Numbered from the stretch's first letter, positions 42,612-50,080 are shown. The stretch: 64,000 nucleotides of DNA from an uncultured Prevotella sp. (GCA_947164965.1 CAMUYR010000014.1:1-64000), one strand, 5' to 3'. The notes: a model not told the origin generated them from the sequence alone. A program made the numbers and translations.

Positions 42612-43409
42612 ATGGCACAGAAGATTCTATTTATTAACCAGGAGATTACTCCCTATGTTCCCGACACCGAACTCTCACTGATGGGTAAGGCATTACCTCA
42701 GGCTATGCTGGAAAACGATCACGAAATCCGTACCTTCATGCCGAAGTGGGGTAACATCAACGAACGTCGCGGACAGCTGCATGAGGTCATCCGTCTTTCT
42801 GGTATGAATATGATCATCGACGATACCGACCATCCGCTGATTATCAAGGTTGCAACTATTGTTCAGACGCGTGTGCAGGTGTACTTCATCGACAACGACG
42901 ACTATTTCTCCAAGCGCCTGATGACCAAGGACGATCAGGGAGCCGACTATAGCGACAATGCCGAACGTGCCGTATTTTTTGCCCGTGGCGTGCTTGAGAC
43001 CGTCAAGAAGCTGCGCTGGGTGCCCGATATCATCCACATTCAAGGATGGATGGGAGCCGTGGTGCCTCTCTATATCAAGACGGCCTATCACGAAGAGCCC
43101 TCGTTTGCTAATACCAAGGTGGTCACGTCGCTCTTCCCGAAGGATTTCGACAGTACGCTCGATCCCAACTTCAAGCAGTATATCAACTTCCGCGAGGCAA
43201 CACCCGAAGTGCTCAAGAAGTACAACGACGTCTTCGACTATGATGAGCTGTGCAAGCTGGCCATCGACTACAGCGACGGCGTCATAGCCGGTAGCAAGAA
43301 GACCAATGCCGCGCTGCTCAAGTATGCCAAGGAGGCAGGCATTCCTACCCTGCCCTATGCCGGCGAAGACTTCACGCAGGCCTACAAGGACTTCTACGAC
43401 AAGCTTTAA
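42612..43409 (+). CDS. Short glycogen/starch synthase-like protein (GT5 N-terminal domain only)
   Basis: The 265-residue protein matches only the N-terminal GT5 domain of glycogen synthases: ILFINQEITPYVPDTELSLM, EIRTFMPKWGNINERRGQLH and DIIHIQGWMGAVVPLYIKTA. The nucleotide-sugar-binding C-terminal half (about 200 residues) is missing, and the usual KTGGL near the start is altered. Similar short forms occur next to panC in other Bacteroidales, so this is a conserved type and not a fresh truncation. It probably lacks synthase activity on its own. The DUF4270 gene follows by 48 bp. Confidence 0.8.
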   Translation: MAQKILFINQEITPYVPDTELSLMGKALPQAMLENDHEIRTFMPKWGNINERRGQLHEVIRLSGMNMIIDDTDHPLIIKVATIVQTRVQVYFIDNDDYFSKRLMTKDDQGADYSDNAERAVFFARGVLETVKKLRWVPDIIHIQGWMGAVVPLYIKTAYHEEPSFANTKVVTSLFPKDFDSTLDPNFKQYINFREATPEVLKKYNDVFDYDELCKLAIDYSDGVIAGSKKTNAALLKYAKEAGIPTLPYAGEDFTQAYKDFYDKL

Positions 43410-43457
43410 CAGTACAACAACAGGATAAATATATTTAATATAAGGAAAAGAACATTC

Positions 43458-44918
43458 ATGAAGAATAAACTGATAATGGCAGGGATTGCAATGCTCGCGC
43501 TTGCAATCTCTTCGTGTGATGAGGACACCGACACGATGGGCTACACACTCACCAGCGAATCCGATCGCTACGCAATGGCTACCGACACGTTCCTGGTCAA
43601 CACACGCTCCATCATTGCCGACTCGGTGCTCTCGCGCAGCGCCTATAGCTTCCTCGGTCGCATCAAAGACCCCGAGACGGGTACCGACATCAATTGCGAC
43701 TACATGACACAGTTTGTAGTGCTCGAAAACGAGGCCGACAGAATATTCCCCGTCAAGGACTCCCTGCTGAGTATCGATGCCGCAGGATTGCCAATAGCCG
43801 ACTCTGTCACCGTCAACCTCGTTGTCGAAAGCTATCAGGGCGACTCGCTGGCTGCCATGAAGCTCAACCTCACCGAGCTCGATCATCCAGTAGAGGAAAA
43901 CAGGACCTACTACACCAACTTCGATCCCGAGGCCGAAGGCTATCTGCGCGAGGGCGGACTCTCGCAGAACAAGCTCTATAGTATGGCCGACCTCACTCAG
44001 ACCGACAGTGCCCGCAATGCTCAGCGCACCAGCTATTACTATGCCATCAGGATTGCCCTCAACAAGCCGTATACCGACAAGAAGGGCAACACCTACAATA
44101 ACTACGGCACCTATCTGATGCGCACCTATTACGAACATCCCGAATACTTCAAGAATTCCTTTACCTTCACCAAGAATGTGTGTCCGGGATTCTATATCAA
44201 GACCACCGACGGACTGGGCGTCATGTCGAAGATCATGCTCACTCAGCTGAACGTCCACTACCGCTACAAGTGGGACGGCGTGTTCTATTCACGCACCCGC
44301 AGGTTTAACGGCACCGAGGAAGTGTTGCAGACCACACATATCGTGAACGACAAGAAAAACATACAGCGATTGGTCAACAACAACGAGTGCACCTATCTGA
44401 AGACCCCTGCCGGCATCTTCACCGAGGTCACGCTACCCATCGACGACATCAAGCGCGGACACGAGAACGACACCATCACGTCGGCAAAGATCATCTTCAA
44501 GAAGATGACCGACTACAGCGATCTGAGCGACATCCTCCTCGAAGAACCCAGCGAGCTACTCATGGTCGAGCGCGACAGCCTCTATTCGTTCTTCGAGAAA
44601 AACAAGCAGAGCGACAATCTCACCAGTTTCCTCGCCACCTACAGCAGCCAGTATCACATGTATACATACAGCAACATCTCCAGCCTGGTCAACCACATGT
44701 ACAAGATTCGCAATCAGGGCTCGCCCAACTGGAACAAGGTGGTACTCGTACCCGTCGAGAGCACTAGCATATCGAGCACCAGCTACTACACCAGCACCAG
44801 CACGGTGACGGGCATGAGCAACGACATGTCGATCACCAGCATCCGTCTGGTCGGAGGCAGTGCCAACAAGCACGAGCCGGTGACCATCAGCGTCATCTAC
44901 AATAAACAGGCAAAATAA
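43458..44918 (+). CDS. DUF4270 family lipoprotein
   Basis: The 486-residue protein has a lipoprotein signal (LIMAGIAMLALAISSCDEDT). The pattern with early DSVLSRSAYSFLGRIKDPET and later YKIRNQGSPNWNKVVLVPVE matches DUF4270, beta-rich surface or periplasmic lipoproteins of Bacteroidetes with unknown function. It is commonly found after the short GT5 protein, as here. A Ser/Thr-rich stretch near the C-terminus (STSISSTSYYTSTSTVTG) may be a flexible loop. Confidence 0.8.
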   Translation: MKNKLIMAGIAMLALAISSCDEDTDTMGYTLTSESDRYAMATDTFLVNTRSIIADSVLSRSAYSFLGRIKDPETGTDINCDYMTQFVVLENEADRIFPVKDSLLSIDAAGLPIADSVTVNLVVESYQGDSLAAMKLNLTELDHPVEENRTYYTNFDPEAEGYLREGGLSQNKLYSMADLTQTDSARNAQRTSYYYAIRIALNKPYTDKKGNTYNNYGTYLMRTYYEHPEYFKNSFTFTKNVCPGFYIKTTDGLGVMSKIMLTQLNVHYRYKWDGVFYSRTRRFNGTEEVLQTTHIVNDKKNIQRLVNNNECTYLKTPAGIFTEVTLPIDDIKRGHENDTITSAKIIFKKMTDYSDLSDILLEEPSELLMVERDSLYSFFEKNKQSDNLTSFLATYSSQYHMYTYSNISSLVNHMYKIRNQGSPNWNKVVLVPVESTSISSTSYYTSTSTVTGMSNDMSITSIRLVGGSANKHEPVTISVIYNKQAK

Positions 44919-44920
44919 AT

Positions 44921-45052
44921 ATGGCAGACAACTTCCTGGAGCGACACTACGAAGAGTACGAGGCACGCAAAGCCGCCTACCTGCGCAAGAAGCGCCATCT
45001 GCCAAAAACAAAGCATCATCTCCCGGAACGTCCGGAGGATGATGCTCTTTAG
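44921..45052 (+). CDS. Small basic/acidic protein (43 aa) of the MADNFLE type
   Basis: The ATG at 44921 opens a 43-residue frame (MADNFLERHYEEYEARKAAY...) too short for the ORF track. Tiny proteins starting MADNFLE are common in Bacteroidales and are often loosely annotated; their function is unknown. Charged residues dominate, suggesting a short helix. It begins 3 bp after the DUF4270 stop and is likely in the same transcript. Confidence 0.6.
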   Translation: MADNFLERHYEEYEARKAAYLRKKRHLPKTKHHLPERPEDDAL

Positions 45053-45066
45053 TTACCATTTTTCAC

Positions 45067-45177
45067 TTAGAACGGCCCCCGTCCCATACAACTCGTGGTG
45101 GTCAGTGCCGTCAGGAAAGCCGTGAGTGCGGCTACTGCCATCTTCACCGCAACCTCAATCAATCGATTCTTCTTCAT
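45067..45177 (-). CDS. Smalltalk protein
   Basis: The 36-residue frame (MKKNRLIEVAVKMAVAALTA, then FLTALTTTSCMGRG) is below the ORF-track cutoff. It has a basic start, one hydrophobic helix and a terminal Ser-Cys-Met, matching the tiny smalltalk family that follows HU-like genes in Bacteroidales. It may be membrane inserted or lipidated at the Cys. It lies 22 bp after the HU-like stop. The amidase gene often found next in this cassette is absent. Confidence 0.75.
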   Translation of the reverse strand: MKKNRLIEVAVKMAVAALTAFLTALTTTSCMGRGPF

Positions 45178-45199
45178 AATTGTCAATTGTCAATTAGAC

Positions 45200-45784
45200 T
45201 TAATCTCCCTCTCCCGGTTCGTCACCATTGTTGGTTGAAGGAGGAGTCTGGCTTGAGCCGCTGCCGCTGCTGCCGCTGCCCCCATCGTCGGCCTCATTAC
45301 CCGTCAGGCTCTTCACCAGCGCCTTGGTCTTCGACGTGAATGTGGTGCTGGCGGCGCGGGTCATCTCGTCCATGGTCGTCTCGCCGGTGGCCTGCATGAT
45401 GAGCTTCACGTTGCCGATGGCGAACTGCTGCAGGGCGATGTTCTCGGCCAGTTCCTCGTCCTTGCGCTGAATGCCGACACCTGCCGACACCTTGGCGTCC
45501 TTCTTCAGCGTCAGGCCGTTGGACTCCACGGAGCACTTGAACAATCCGAGGTCGTCAATCTTGATGACGTAGCCCAGCAGCGCCAGCTCCTTGATGCACG
45601 ACACCATGTCGGTCAGCATACCCAGAATCTCGCCCTTCGAGAACGAGGTGGTGTGTTCGGCCATGTGCTTGGCCAGCTGCGAGGTGCCGATAGTGCCCTT
45701 GTACTCGACGCGGGCGAAGTACTTTCCCTTGACGCCCTGAATGACGTCGTTAGTGTTCTTTGTCAAATTCAATTCCAATGCCAT
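45200..45784 (-). CDS. HU-like DNA-binding protein
   Basis: The 194-residue protein has the HU/IHF-like domain of Bacteroidales (MALELNLTKNTNDVIQGVKG, SQLAKHMAEHTTSFSKGEIL) in its first 120 residues. A tail rich in Gly, Ser and Asp follows (GGSGSSGSGSSQTPPSTNNG). Such proteins probably bind and shape DNA. A second copy ends at position 33 of the window. The gene is preceded by a 10-bp repeat array at 45926-45975 and followed by smalltalk, the usual order. Confidence 0.88.
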   Translation of the reverse strand: MALELNLTKNTNDVIQGVKGKYFARVEYKGTIGTSQLAKHMAEHTTSFSKGEILGMLTDMVSCIKELALLGYVIKIDDLGLFKCSVESNGLTLKKDAKVSAGVGIQRKDEELAENIALQQFAIGNVKLIMQATGETTMDEMTRAASTTFTSKTKALVKSLTGNEADDGGSGSSGSGSSQTPPSTNNGDEPGEGD

Positions 45785-45888
45785 AATAATCTTTTTTTTA
45801 GTGTTAATAATTCGTTTTCTGTTCGCTTAAACCGGCCTTTCTTTCGGAGTATTCCGGACTGCCCCAATCGATTCCGATTTTCTTGCTG

Positions 45889-45896
45889 CAAAATTA
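45889..45896 (-). promoter_or_regulatory. -7 element for the HU-like gene
   Basis: The minus strand reads TAATTTTG, about 105 bp before the start codon. A TTG lies 16 bp further upstream, shorter than usual spacing. The 10-bp repeats begin 29 bp upstream. Confidence 0.5.
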
Positions 45897-45925
45897 ATAC
45901 ATTCCGTTTTGGCAAGTGGACGTTC

Positions 45926-45975
45926 GTGGTCAATCGTGGTCGAAAGTGGTCAAAAGTGGTCAAATGTGGTCGGAA
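45926..45975. repeat. Five tandem 10-bp repeats (GTGGTCnnnn)
   Basis: The units are GTGGTCAATC, GTGGTCGAAA, GTGGTCAAAA, GTGGTCAAAT and GTGGTCGGAA with no spacing. One unit equals about one helical turn, so all GTGGTC cores face the same side. The array covers the 3' end of the DUF4248 gene and lies just upstream of the HU-like promoter. Confidence 0.9.
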
Positions 45976-46196
45976 TTGGCTTCCTGATATTCATAGGGCT
46001 CGCCAAACTCGTCTACGATTTGCTGCACCTGACTCGGCGTGAAGTCGTTGAGTTCCAGCAGATTAGAGAGGTTCCGATTCTTCTTAAGCCAATTGTTCAA
46101 CCGCCTTATCGCACCGCGACGCGTCATCTTGGGATAATAAATCATGGCCAACTCCGACTTGTAATAAGCCTTAATTTCAAACGGTTCCTGTTTCAT
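45960..46196 (-). CDS. DUF4248 family protein
   Basis: The 78-residue protein reads MKQEPFEIKAYYKSELAMIY, then RGAIRRLNNWLKKN and FTPSQVQQIVDEFGEPYE, which is the DUF4248 pattern. The family is small, soluble and helical, and accompanies HU-like genes in Bacteroidales; function is unknown. Its start overlaps the upstream gene by 20 bp, and its last codons are formed by the 10-bp repeat array. Confidence 0.85.
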   Translation of the reverse strand: MKQEPFEIKAYYKSELAMIYYPKMTRRGAIRRLNNWLKKNRNLSNLLELNDFTPSQVQQIVDEFGEPYEYQEANSDHI

Positions 46197-46881
46197 CGCT
46201 CTCTTGATTTTTTTTCTTCATCGCCAGCCATTCCTCACGACTCACGGCGCCCTTCTTTCGTTCTTCAATTTCCTGCCACACCCGCTCGTTGTCCTCCTGA
46301 CGCGTCTGCGCCACAGCCTGCTGCTTCTGCTTCTTCTCCAGCCGTTTCATACGGATGGCGGCGGCGGTGTTGGCTGCACTGTATTCCGTATTCATCCATC
46401 GTTTCAGTCGCTTGTCGATATTCCAGTAGCGCTCTTCCTCAAACCGCATCTTTCCTGTAGAAGGATTCTCCTCGCTGTAGAAGTTGTAGAAATCAGCCAG
46501 ACGCTGTGGGTCGTACTGTCCTAATCGCTTCAGACACTCCTGATGAAAAACCTCTCGACGATCGCCACCGGCAATATATATAACTTTCTCTTCTGTTTCT
46601 TTTTTTGCTTTTTCTTTTATAAGGGGGTTCGGGGGGAAGTTTTTCTTTTTCTTTGTTTCTTTTCTCTCTTTCAGACTGAAACGGGCGCAAAAAAAATACT
46701 GCAGCTTCTTCTTCAGCGACGTCACCAGCGACTTCTCGTCGTTGCTCAGCTGTTCGAAGCTGGCAACGGCCATCAGCACGTGGTACAACGTGTCGTACAC
46801 CGACCGCTCACTGCCGTCGCGATTGACGGAAGAGACGGTCAGCAAATCGACAACGTAGCGTTCAATTCTTGTTCTCTCCAT
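46177..46881 (-). CDS. Hypothetical protein with Lys-rich linker (accessory cassette)
   Basis: From ATG 46881 (MERTRIERYVVDLLTVSSVN) the protein has 234 residues. The N-terminal about 60 residues are helical and polar. A Lys/Glu-rich linker follows (KKKNFPPNPLIKEKAKKETE), then a C-terminal domain with ADFYNFYSEENPSTGKMRFE and WNIDKRLKRWMN, a pattern seen in replication-associated DUF7833-like proteins of Bacteroidetes mobile regions. I do not assign a function. In related cassettes a VirE/primase-like protein occupies this place. Coupled to the DUF4248 gene by a 20-bp overlap. Confidence 0.6.
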   Translation of the reverse strand: MERTRIERYVVDLLTVSSVNRDGSERSVYDTLYHVLMAVASFEQLSNDEKSLVTSLKKKLQYFFCARFSLKERKETKKKKNFPPNPLIKEKAKKETEEKVIYIAGGDRREVFHQECLKRLGQYDPQRLADFYNFYSEENPSTGKMRFEEERYWNIDKRLKRWMNTEYSAANTAAAIRMKRLEKKQKQQAVAQTRQEDNERVWQEIEERKKGAVSREEWLAMKKKNQESDETGTV

Positions 46882-47022
46882 TGTCAACATTATTCTCATT
46901 ATAAATAGCAAGTAAAACACGCACAATTTCACGCTTTACCTCCCAGTCAAATTTACCCACCCTACGCTTTTAGTTATCATCGTATTTTTTGAATTTAAGC
47001 CTGCAAAATAAGCAAAAACTTT

Positions 47023-47051
47023 CAACTTTTCGGCAAAAAGTTGTATCTTTG
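47023..47051 (+). promoter_or_regulatory. Promoter of the RAYT gene with an overlapping inverted repeat
   Basis: TATCTTTG (47044-47051) is the -7 element. CAACTTTT-cggca-AAAAGTTG (47023-47043) is an inverted repeat just upstream of it, where a repressor could block the polymerase. Confidence 0.55.
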
Positions 47052-47101
47052 CATCCATTAATTCATATAAAAATAAAAAAGAGGACTATAAATAACCAGA
47101 T

Positions 47102-48199
47102 ATGCCAAGGAGTAAAGAAGAAGCGCTGGCAGCAGGCGTGAAGATCAGAGAGACACAGCACAACATGAAGCGACGCAAGCCGTGGCACAATTACTATCAT
47201 AAGGGTACCTATATGCTGACGATGGTGGTTGAAGGAAGGAAGCCGGTGCTGGGGCGACTGATTATGCCCGCAGCTGACGCAGCGGGAATAGAGGCAGGAA
47301 AACCGGCGGGAGTAAAGACGGGAAAGACGGCGGGAGCAGCTACTCCCGCTGCGTCAGCTGCGGGCTCCTACATCGAACTGACGGCCCTCGGAAGAGCCAT
47401 CCGCGACGAAGAGATACGGAAAATCTCTACCATCTACAAGACGGTGAAGGTCTGGAAGCTCTGCATCATGCCCGATCATATCCACATGATAGTCAGAATA
47501 ACCGAAGACCTACCTGAGGGCAAGCATCTGGGGCATATCGTGGCAGGATTTAAGGGAGGCTGCTCTCGGGCGTGGTGGAGAATGAATATGCCCGCTGCTG
47601 ACGCAGCGGGCTCTTCTCCTCACTTGCCGGCGCTTTTCGAGAGTGGCTACAACGACCAGATTCTACTTGAAGAAGGGCAGCTCGACAATTGGAAGCACTA
47701 CCTTGACGACAACCCGCGGCGCCTGGCTATCAAACGGTTATGTCCCGACTTTTTCATAACCCTCAACTATGTCGACATTGCCGAATGGCATTGCCAGTTG
47801 GTAGGCAATAAATTCCTGCTGGACATCCCGCAGAAGGTGGCAGTTATTGTGCATAGTGCCTATACCGATAAAGACTATGCCGACTATTGCGAGAAATGGC
47901 TGGCATGCGGAGAGGCCGGTGGCGTATTGGTAAGTGCCGCTATCGCAATCCGCGAGAAAGAGGTTATGCGCGAAGCCATGGACAGAGGCTATCGTATCAT
48001 CCTCGTCAGGGAGAACGGCTTTCCTCCCTTGTACAAGCCATCCGGTGAATCCTTTGATGCTTGTTCTGATGGCCGTCTATTACAGGTCAGCCCTTGGCAA
48101 TACCACATGGCGCGTCGCTGTATCTCCCGTGAGCAATGCCTGATGCTGAACCGATTAGTAGAAGATATTGTAAAATATATTCCTATTGAGATCCGTTGA
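47102..48199 (+). CDS. REP-associated tyrosine transposase (RAYT) with a C-terminal Rossmann-like domain
   Basis: The 365-residue protein has the Y1 (HUH) transposase fold in its first half: NYYHKGTYMLTMVVEGRKPV, then CIMPDHIHMIVRI with the His-x-His metal site, and SGYNDQIL with the probable catalytic Tyr. Two stretches (MPAADAAG... near residue 55-90 and again near residue 163) are encoded by palindromic repeats and look like in-frame insertions. The C-terminal about 140 residues (GVLVSAAIAIREKEVMREAM, RGYRIILVRENGFPPLYK) resemble a DprA/LOG-like Rossmann domain, by inference. RAYTs nick single-stranded REP hairpins and spread them. A REP-like palindrome follows the stop. Confidence 0.85.
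   Translation: MPRSKEEALAAGVKIRETQHNMKRRKPWHNYYHKGTYMLTMVVEGRKPVLGRLIMPAADAAGIEAGKPAGVKTGKTAGAATPAASAAGSYIELTALGRAIRDEEIRKISTIYKTVKVWKLCIMPDHIHMIVRITEDLPEGKHLGHIVAGFKGGCSRAWWRMNMPAADAAGSSPHLPALFESGYNDQILLEEGQLDNWKHYLDDNPRRLAIKRLCPDFFITLNYVDIAEWHCQLVGNKFLLDIPQKVAVIVHSAYTDKDYADYCEKWLACGEAGGVLVSAAIAIREKEVMREAMDRGYRIILVRENGFPPLYKPSGESFDACSDGRLLQVSPWQYHMARRCISREQCLMLNRLVEDIVKYIPIEIR
47266..47365. repeat. Two inverted REP-like palindromes within the RAYT gene
   Basis: GCCCGCAGCTGACGCAGCGG (47266-47287, 22 bp in all) and its perfect reverse complement (47344-47365) enclose 56 bp. Each copy is itself an imperfect hairpin. They encode MPAADAAG and AATPAASAAG-type stretches within the transposase. Confidence 0.85.
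47590..47611. repeat. Third copy of the RAYT-internal palindrome
   Basis: GCCCGCTGC-TGAC-GCAGCGGGC is a perfect 9-bp stem with a 4-base loop, differing from the first copy by a few bases. It encodes a second MPAADAAG in frame. Confidence 0.85.
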
Positions 48200-48222
48200 C
48201 ACAGAAGAACCGTCCTTCTGTG
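48200..48222. repeat. REP-like palindrome downstream of the RAYT gene
   Basis: CACAGAAG-AACCGTC-CTTCTGTG (8-bp perfect arms) starts one base after the RAYT stop. It shares AGAACCGTCC and TCTGTG with the palindrome inside tilS at 27767-27797. Confidence 0.8.
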
Positions 48223-48262
48223 CTTATAAAAGAGGCGTTCTATGTCTTTTCCTGAAAAATGT

Positions 48263-48293
48263 TTGGCAGTGTGAAAAGAATAGAGTATCTTTG
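48263..48293 (+). promoter_or_regulatory. Promoter of the gene at 48320
   Basis: TTG (48263-48265), a 20-bp spacer and TATCTTTG (48286-48293), 26 bp before the start. Confidence 0.65.
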
Positions 48294-48319
48294 CAGCAAA
48301 ATAACTGAATTTTCAACTT

Positions 48320-49252
48320 ATGATGAAGACTATTTTATCTCTTTTACTGATGATTTGTGCCACGTCGATGCAGGCACAGGACGACAATGAATACTACGGT
48401 TTTAAGGCCAAGTTGAATGGAAAGATAGCGGTGGAGCTGATCTACCACAACGAACCGAACGGCAGCGATTGGACGTCGGCGGGGTATATCTATTACCCCA
48501 ATGCGAAGACGCCCGCTCCGATATTGATCGTAGAAGACTGGGGCAAGGAGAAACACGTGGTTCCGAAGGAGGACAATGTGTTTAAGACACGCTTCGTGGA
48601 GTTTCAGCCCGACGGCGAGATAACCGGCATCATCTATATAAAATTTGCAGAGGTGGAGGGCGACTACCAGGTGCTGGAGGCCCAATGGAAAAACCCCACG
48701 ACGGGCAGGGTGATGAAGTTCAGCGATTTTGAGGAGCTGCGCCAGAAACCCGCGTGGTATCCTGGCCAGCCCGCCGTGTTCTCAGCACCCAAGCGCGACG
48801 CATGGACATTCACGTATAGCCTGTACAATGAGAATAACGAGGACAGCGAGTGGATGAACAAGATCCGCGTCAATTTCCACGTGAACGGTCAGGAAGACAG
48901 CAAGCTGAGCTTCGTGGACGATCTGAACGGTGCGGTGAACAGTGAGATGGAAGAGAAGCTGGATTGGATCGAGGAGAGGGATATCAACTTCGACGGTATC
49001 CCCGACCTGCTGATCTATGTCGGTGTCAGCCGACTGGCACAGACGCTCTACAGGGCTTTTGTATGGAATCCTGTAACGCGCCAGTTCTATGAGGTTGAGG
49101 AGTTCCAGATGATTGAGGAACCGACGTTCGACAAGAAGCAGGAAACCATCACCAGCTACGCTCGTGACGGGCAGGCGATGTATATTTCAACGTATAAATG
49201 GAAGAACGGTAAGCTGAAAATGATTTCAGAAGAGAAAGAAGTGCAACCTTAA
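48320..49252 (+). CDS. Exported protein of unknown function (XAC2610-like/FG-GAP-like segment)
   Basis: The 310-residue protein has a signal peptide (MMKTILSLLLMICATSMQAQ). The mature part is beta-rich. A segment ERDINFDGIPDLLIYVGVS followed by YRAFVWNPVTRQFYEVEEF resembles the calcium-binding-like repeat in XAC2610-type periplasmic proteins that describe numeric outputs. Function is unknown. The ORF has a good promoter and stands alone; its stop overlaps the convergent AraC-type gene by 4 bp. Confidence 0.7.
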   Translation: MMKTILSLLLMICATSMQAQDDNEYYGFKAKLNGKIAVELIYHNEPNGSDWTSAGYIYYPNAKTPAPILIVEDWGKEKHVVPKEDNVFKTRFVEFQPDGEITGIIYIKFAEVEGDYQVLEAQWKNPTTGRVMKFSDFEELRQKPAWYPGQPAVFSAPKRDAWTFTYSLYNENNEDSEWMNKIRVNFHVNGQEDSKLSFVDDLNGAVNSEMEEKLDWIEERDINFDGIPDLLIYVGVSRLAQTLYRAFVWNPVTRQFYEVEEFQMIEEPTFDKKQETITSYARDGQAMYISTYKWKNGKLKMISEEKEVQP

Positions 49253-49938
49253 GGTTTTACTTTCTTCTTGAACATCCCGCTCATGCTGTTCAGATAGTCG
49301 GCAGGCGTAATGCCGAAGGCGAACTTGAAAGCGCCGTTGTAGGCTGCAGTATTCCTGAAGCCACACATGCGGGCTATGTCTTCTGCAAAGTAATCTGAGT
49401 GGTCCATAAGAATCTTTGCAGCATATTCCGCACGTAGCGAGTTGATATAGTCGAGCGTTCTCTCGGGCTCCTTATAGCGCGGCACGAGTTCGCAGAACGT
49501 CTCATCGCTGACGCCCATAAACTTTACCAGAGCGTCGTGGTCGAAGTCGGGATCTGTGAATGGCTTCTCCTTATTGACACGGGCGTCCATCATGACAGCA
49601 AAGTTCGGCTTCTCGACTTTCTGATCGGCCTTGACCTGCTTCGGCATCTGCAGCTTTTTATTCAAAGCCTCTTCCTGCTCGTCGAGCGACAAGATCTCGT
49701 CGCCCACCAGCTCTCTGTATTCATTCAGCGTCGTCAGAATGCGCTGCATCTGTTCGTTACGACGGCTGATAATCCGATTGTAACGCAGACTGATGACTCC
49801 AAGTACGATGAGCACTATCACGACGATGACGAGTATGATAATGATATGATTGGCATCATCCACCGTGTATCCGCTGGCAAAGCAGAAAGGAGAGGCCAAT
49901 AATAGCATTGAAAGGCTTGAAACTAATCTCTTATTCAT
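49249..49938 (-). CDS. Membrane-anchored AraC-type regulator
   Basis: The 229-residue protein has a signal peptide-like start, a single membrane helix (HIIIILVIVVIVLIVLGVIS) and a coiled-coil linker. The C-terminal about 100 residues are an AraC-type double helix-turn-helix (RTLDYINSLRAEYAAKILMD, DIARMCGFRNTAAYNGAFKF, FGITPADYLNSM). It lacks a periplasmic sensor of any size, so it probably responds to a membrane partner or to modification. It has its own promoter (49986-49993) with paired direct repeats 50-90 bp upstream. Confidence 0.85.
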   Translation of the reverse strand: MNKRLVSSLSMLLLASPFCFASGYTVDDANHIIIILVIVVIVLIVLGVISLRYNRIISRRNEQMQRILTTLNEYRELVGDEILSLDEQEEALNKKLQMPKQVKADQKVEKPNFAVMMDARVNKEKPFTDPDFDHDALVKFMGVSDETFCELVPRYKEPERTLDYINSLRAEYAAKILMDHSDYFAEDIARMCGFRNTAAYNGAFKFAFGITPADYLNSMSGMFKKKVKP

Positions 49939-49985
49939 TATTAATATTAGGGGTATATTTGGTTGAACTTATCTATATTCACTTG

Positions 49986-49993
49986 CAAAGATA
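49986..49993 (-). promoter_or_regulatory. -7 element for the AraC-type gene at 49249
   Basis: The minus strand reads TATCTTTG. No well-spaced -33 TTG is present, which fits activator dependence. Confidence 0.5.
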
Positions 49994-50040
49994 ACAAAAA
50001 AATTGGAATATCCATGCATCAAGTGTCACAATAATGCACT

Positions 50041-50078
50041 TTTTGCATATTTTGAAACTATTTTTGCATATTTTGAAA
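50041..50078. repeat. Two 17-bp direct repeats with 21-bp period (probable operator)
   Basis: TTTTGCATATTTTGAAA occurs at 50041-50057 and 50062-50078, separated by 4 bp. This is the geometry of AraC half-sites. It lies about 60-100 bp upstream of the predicted start of the AraC-type gene at 49249. Confidence 0.75.
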
Positions 50079-50080
50079 GT

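Noticed and set aside
42693-44258. 521-aa minus-strand ORF opposite the GT5 and DUF4270 genes
   Set aside because: It spans two unrelated genes and their gap, with His/Val-rich composition typical of antisense shadow frames.
47266-47611. CRISPR-like array in the RAYT gene
   Set aside because: The repeats differ in orientation, their spacing is irregular and they are coding. They are palindromic elements, not CRISPR repeats.
44921-48250. Prophage or complete insertion sequence in the 45-48 kb region
   Set aside because: No integrase, capsid or packaging genes, no terminal inverted repeats enclosing the RAYT, and no target duplication were seen. RAYTs are single-copy domesticated elements rather than IS.
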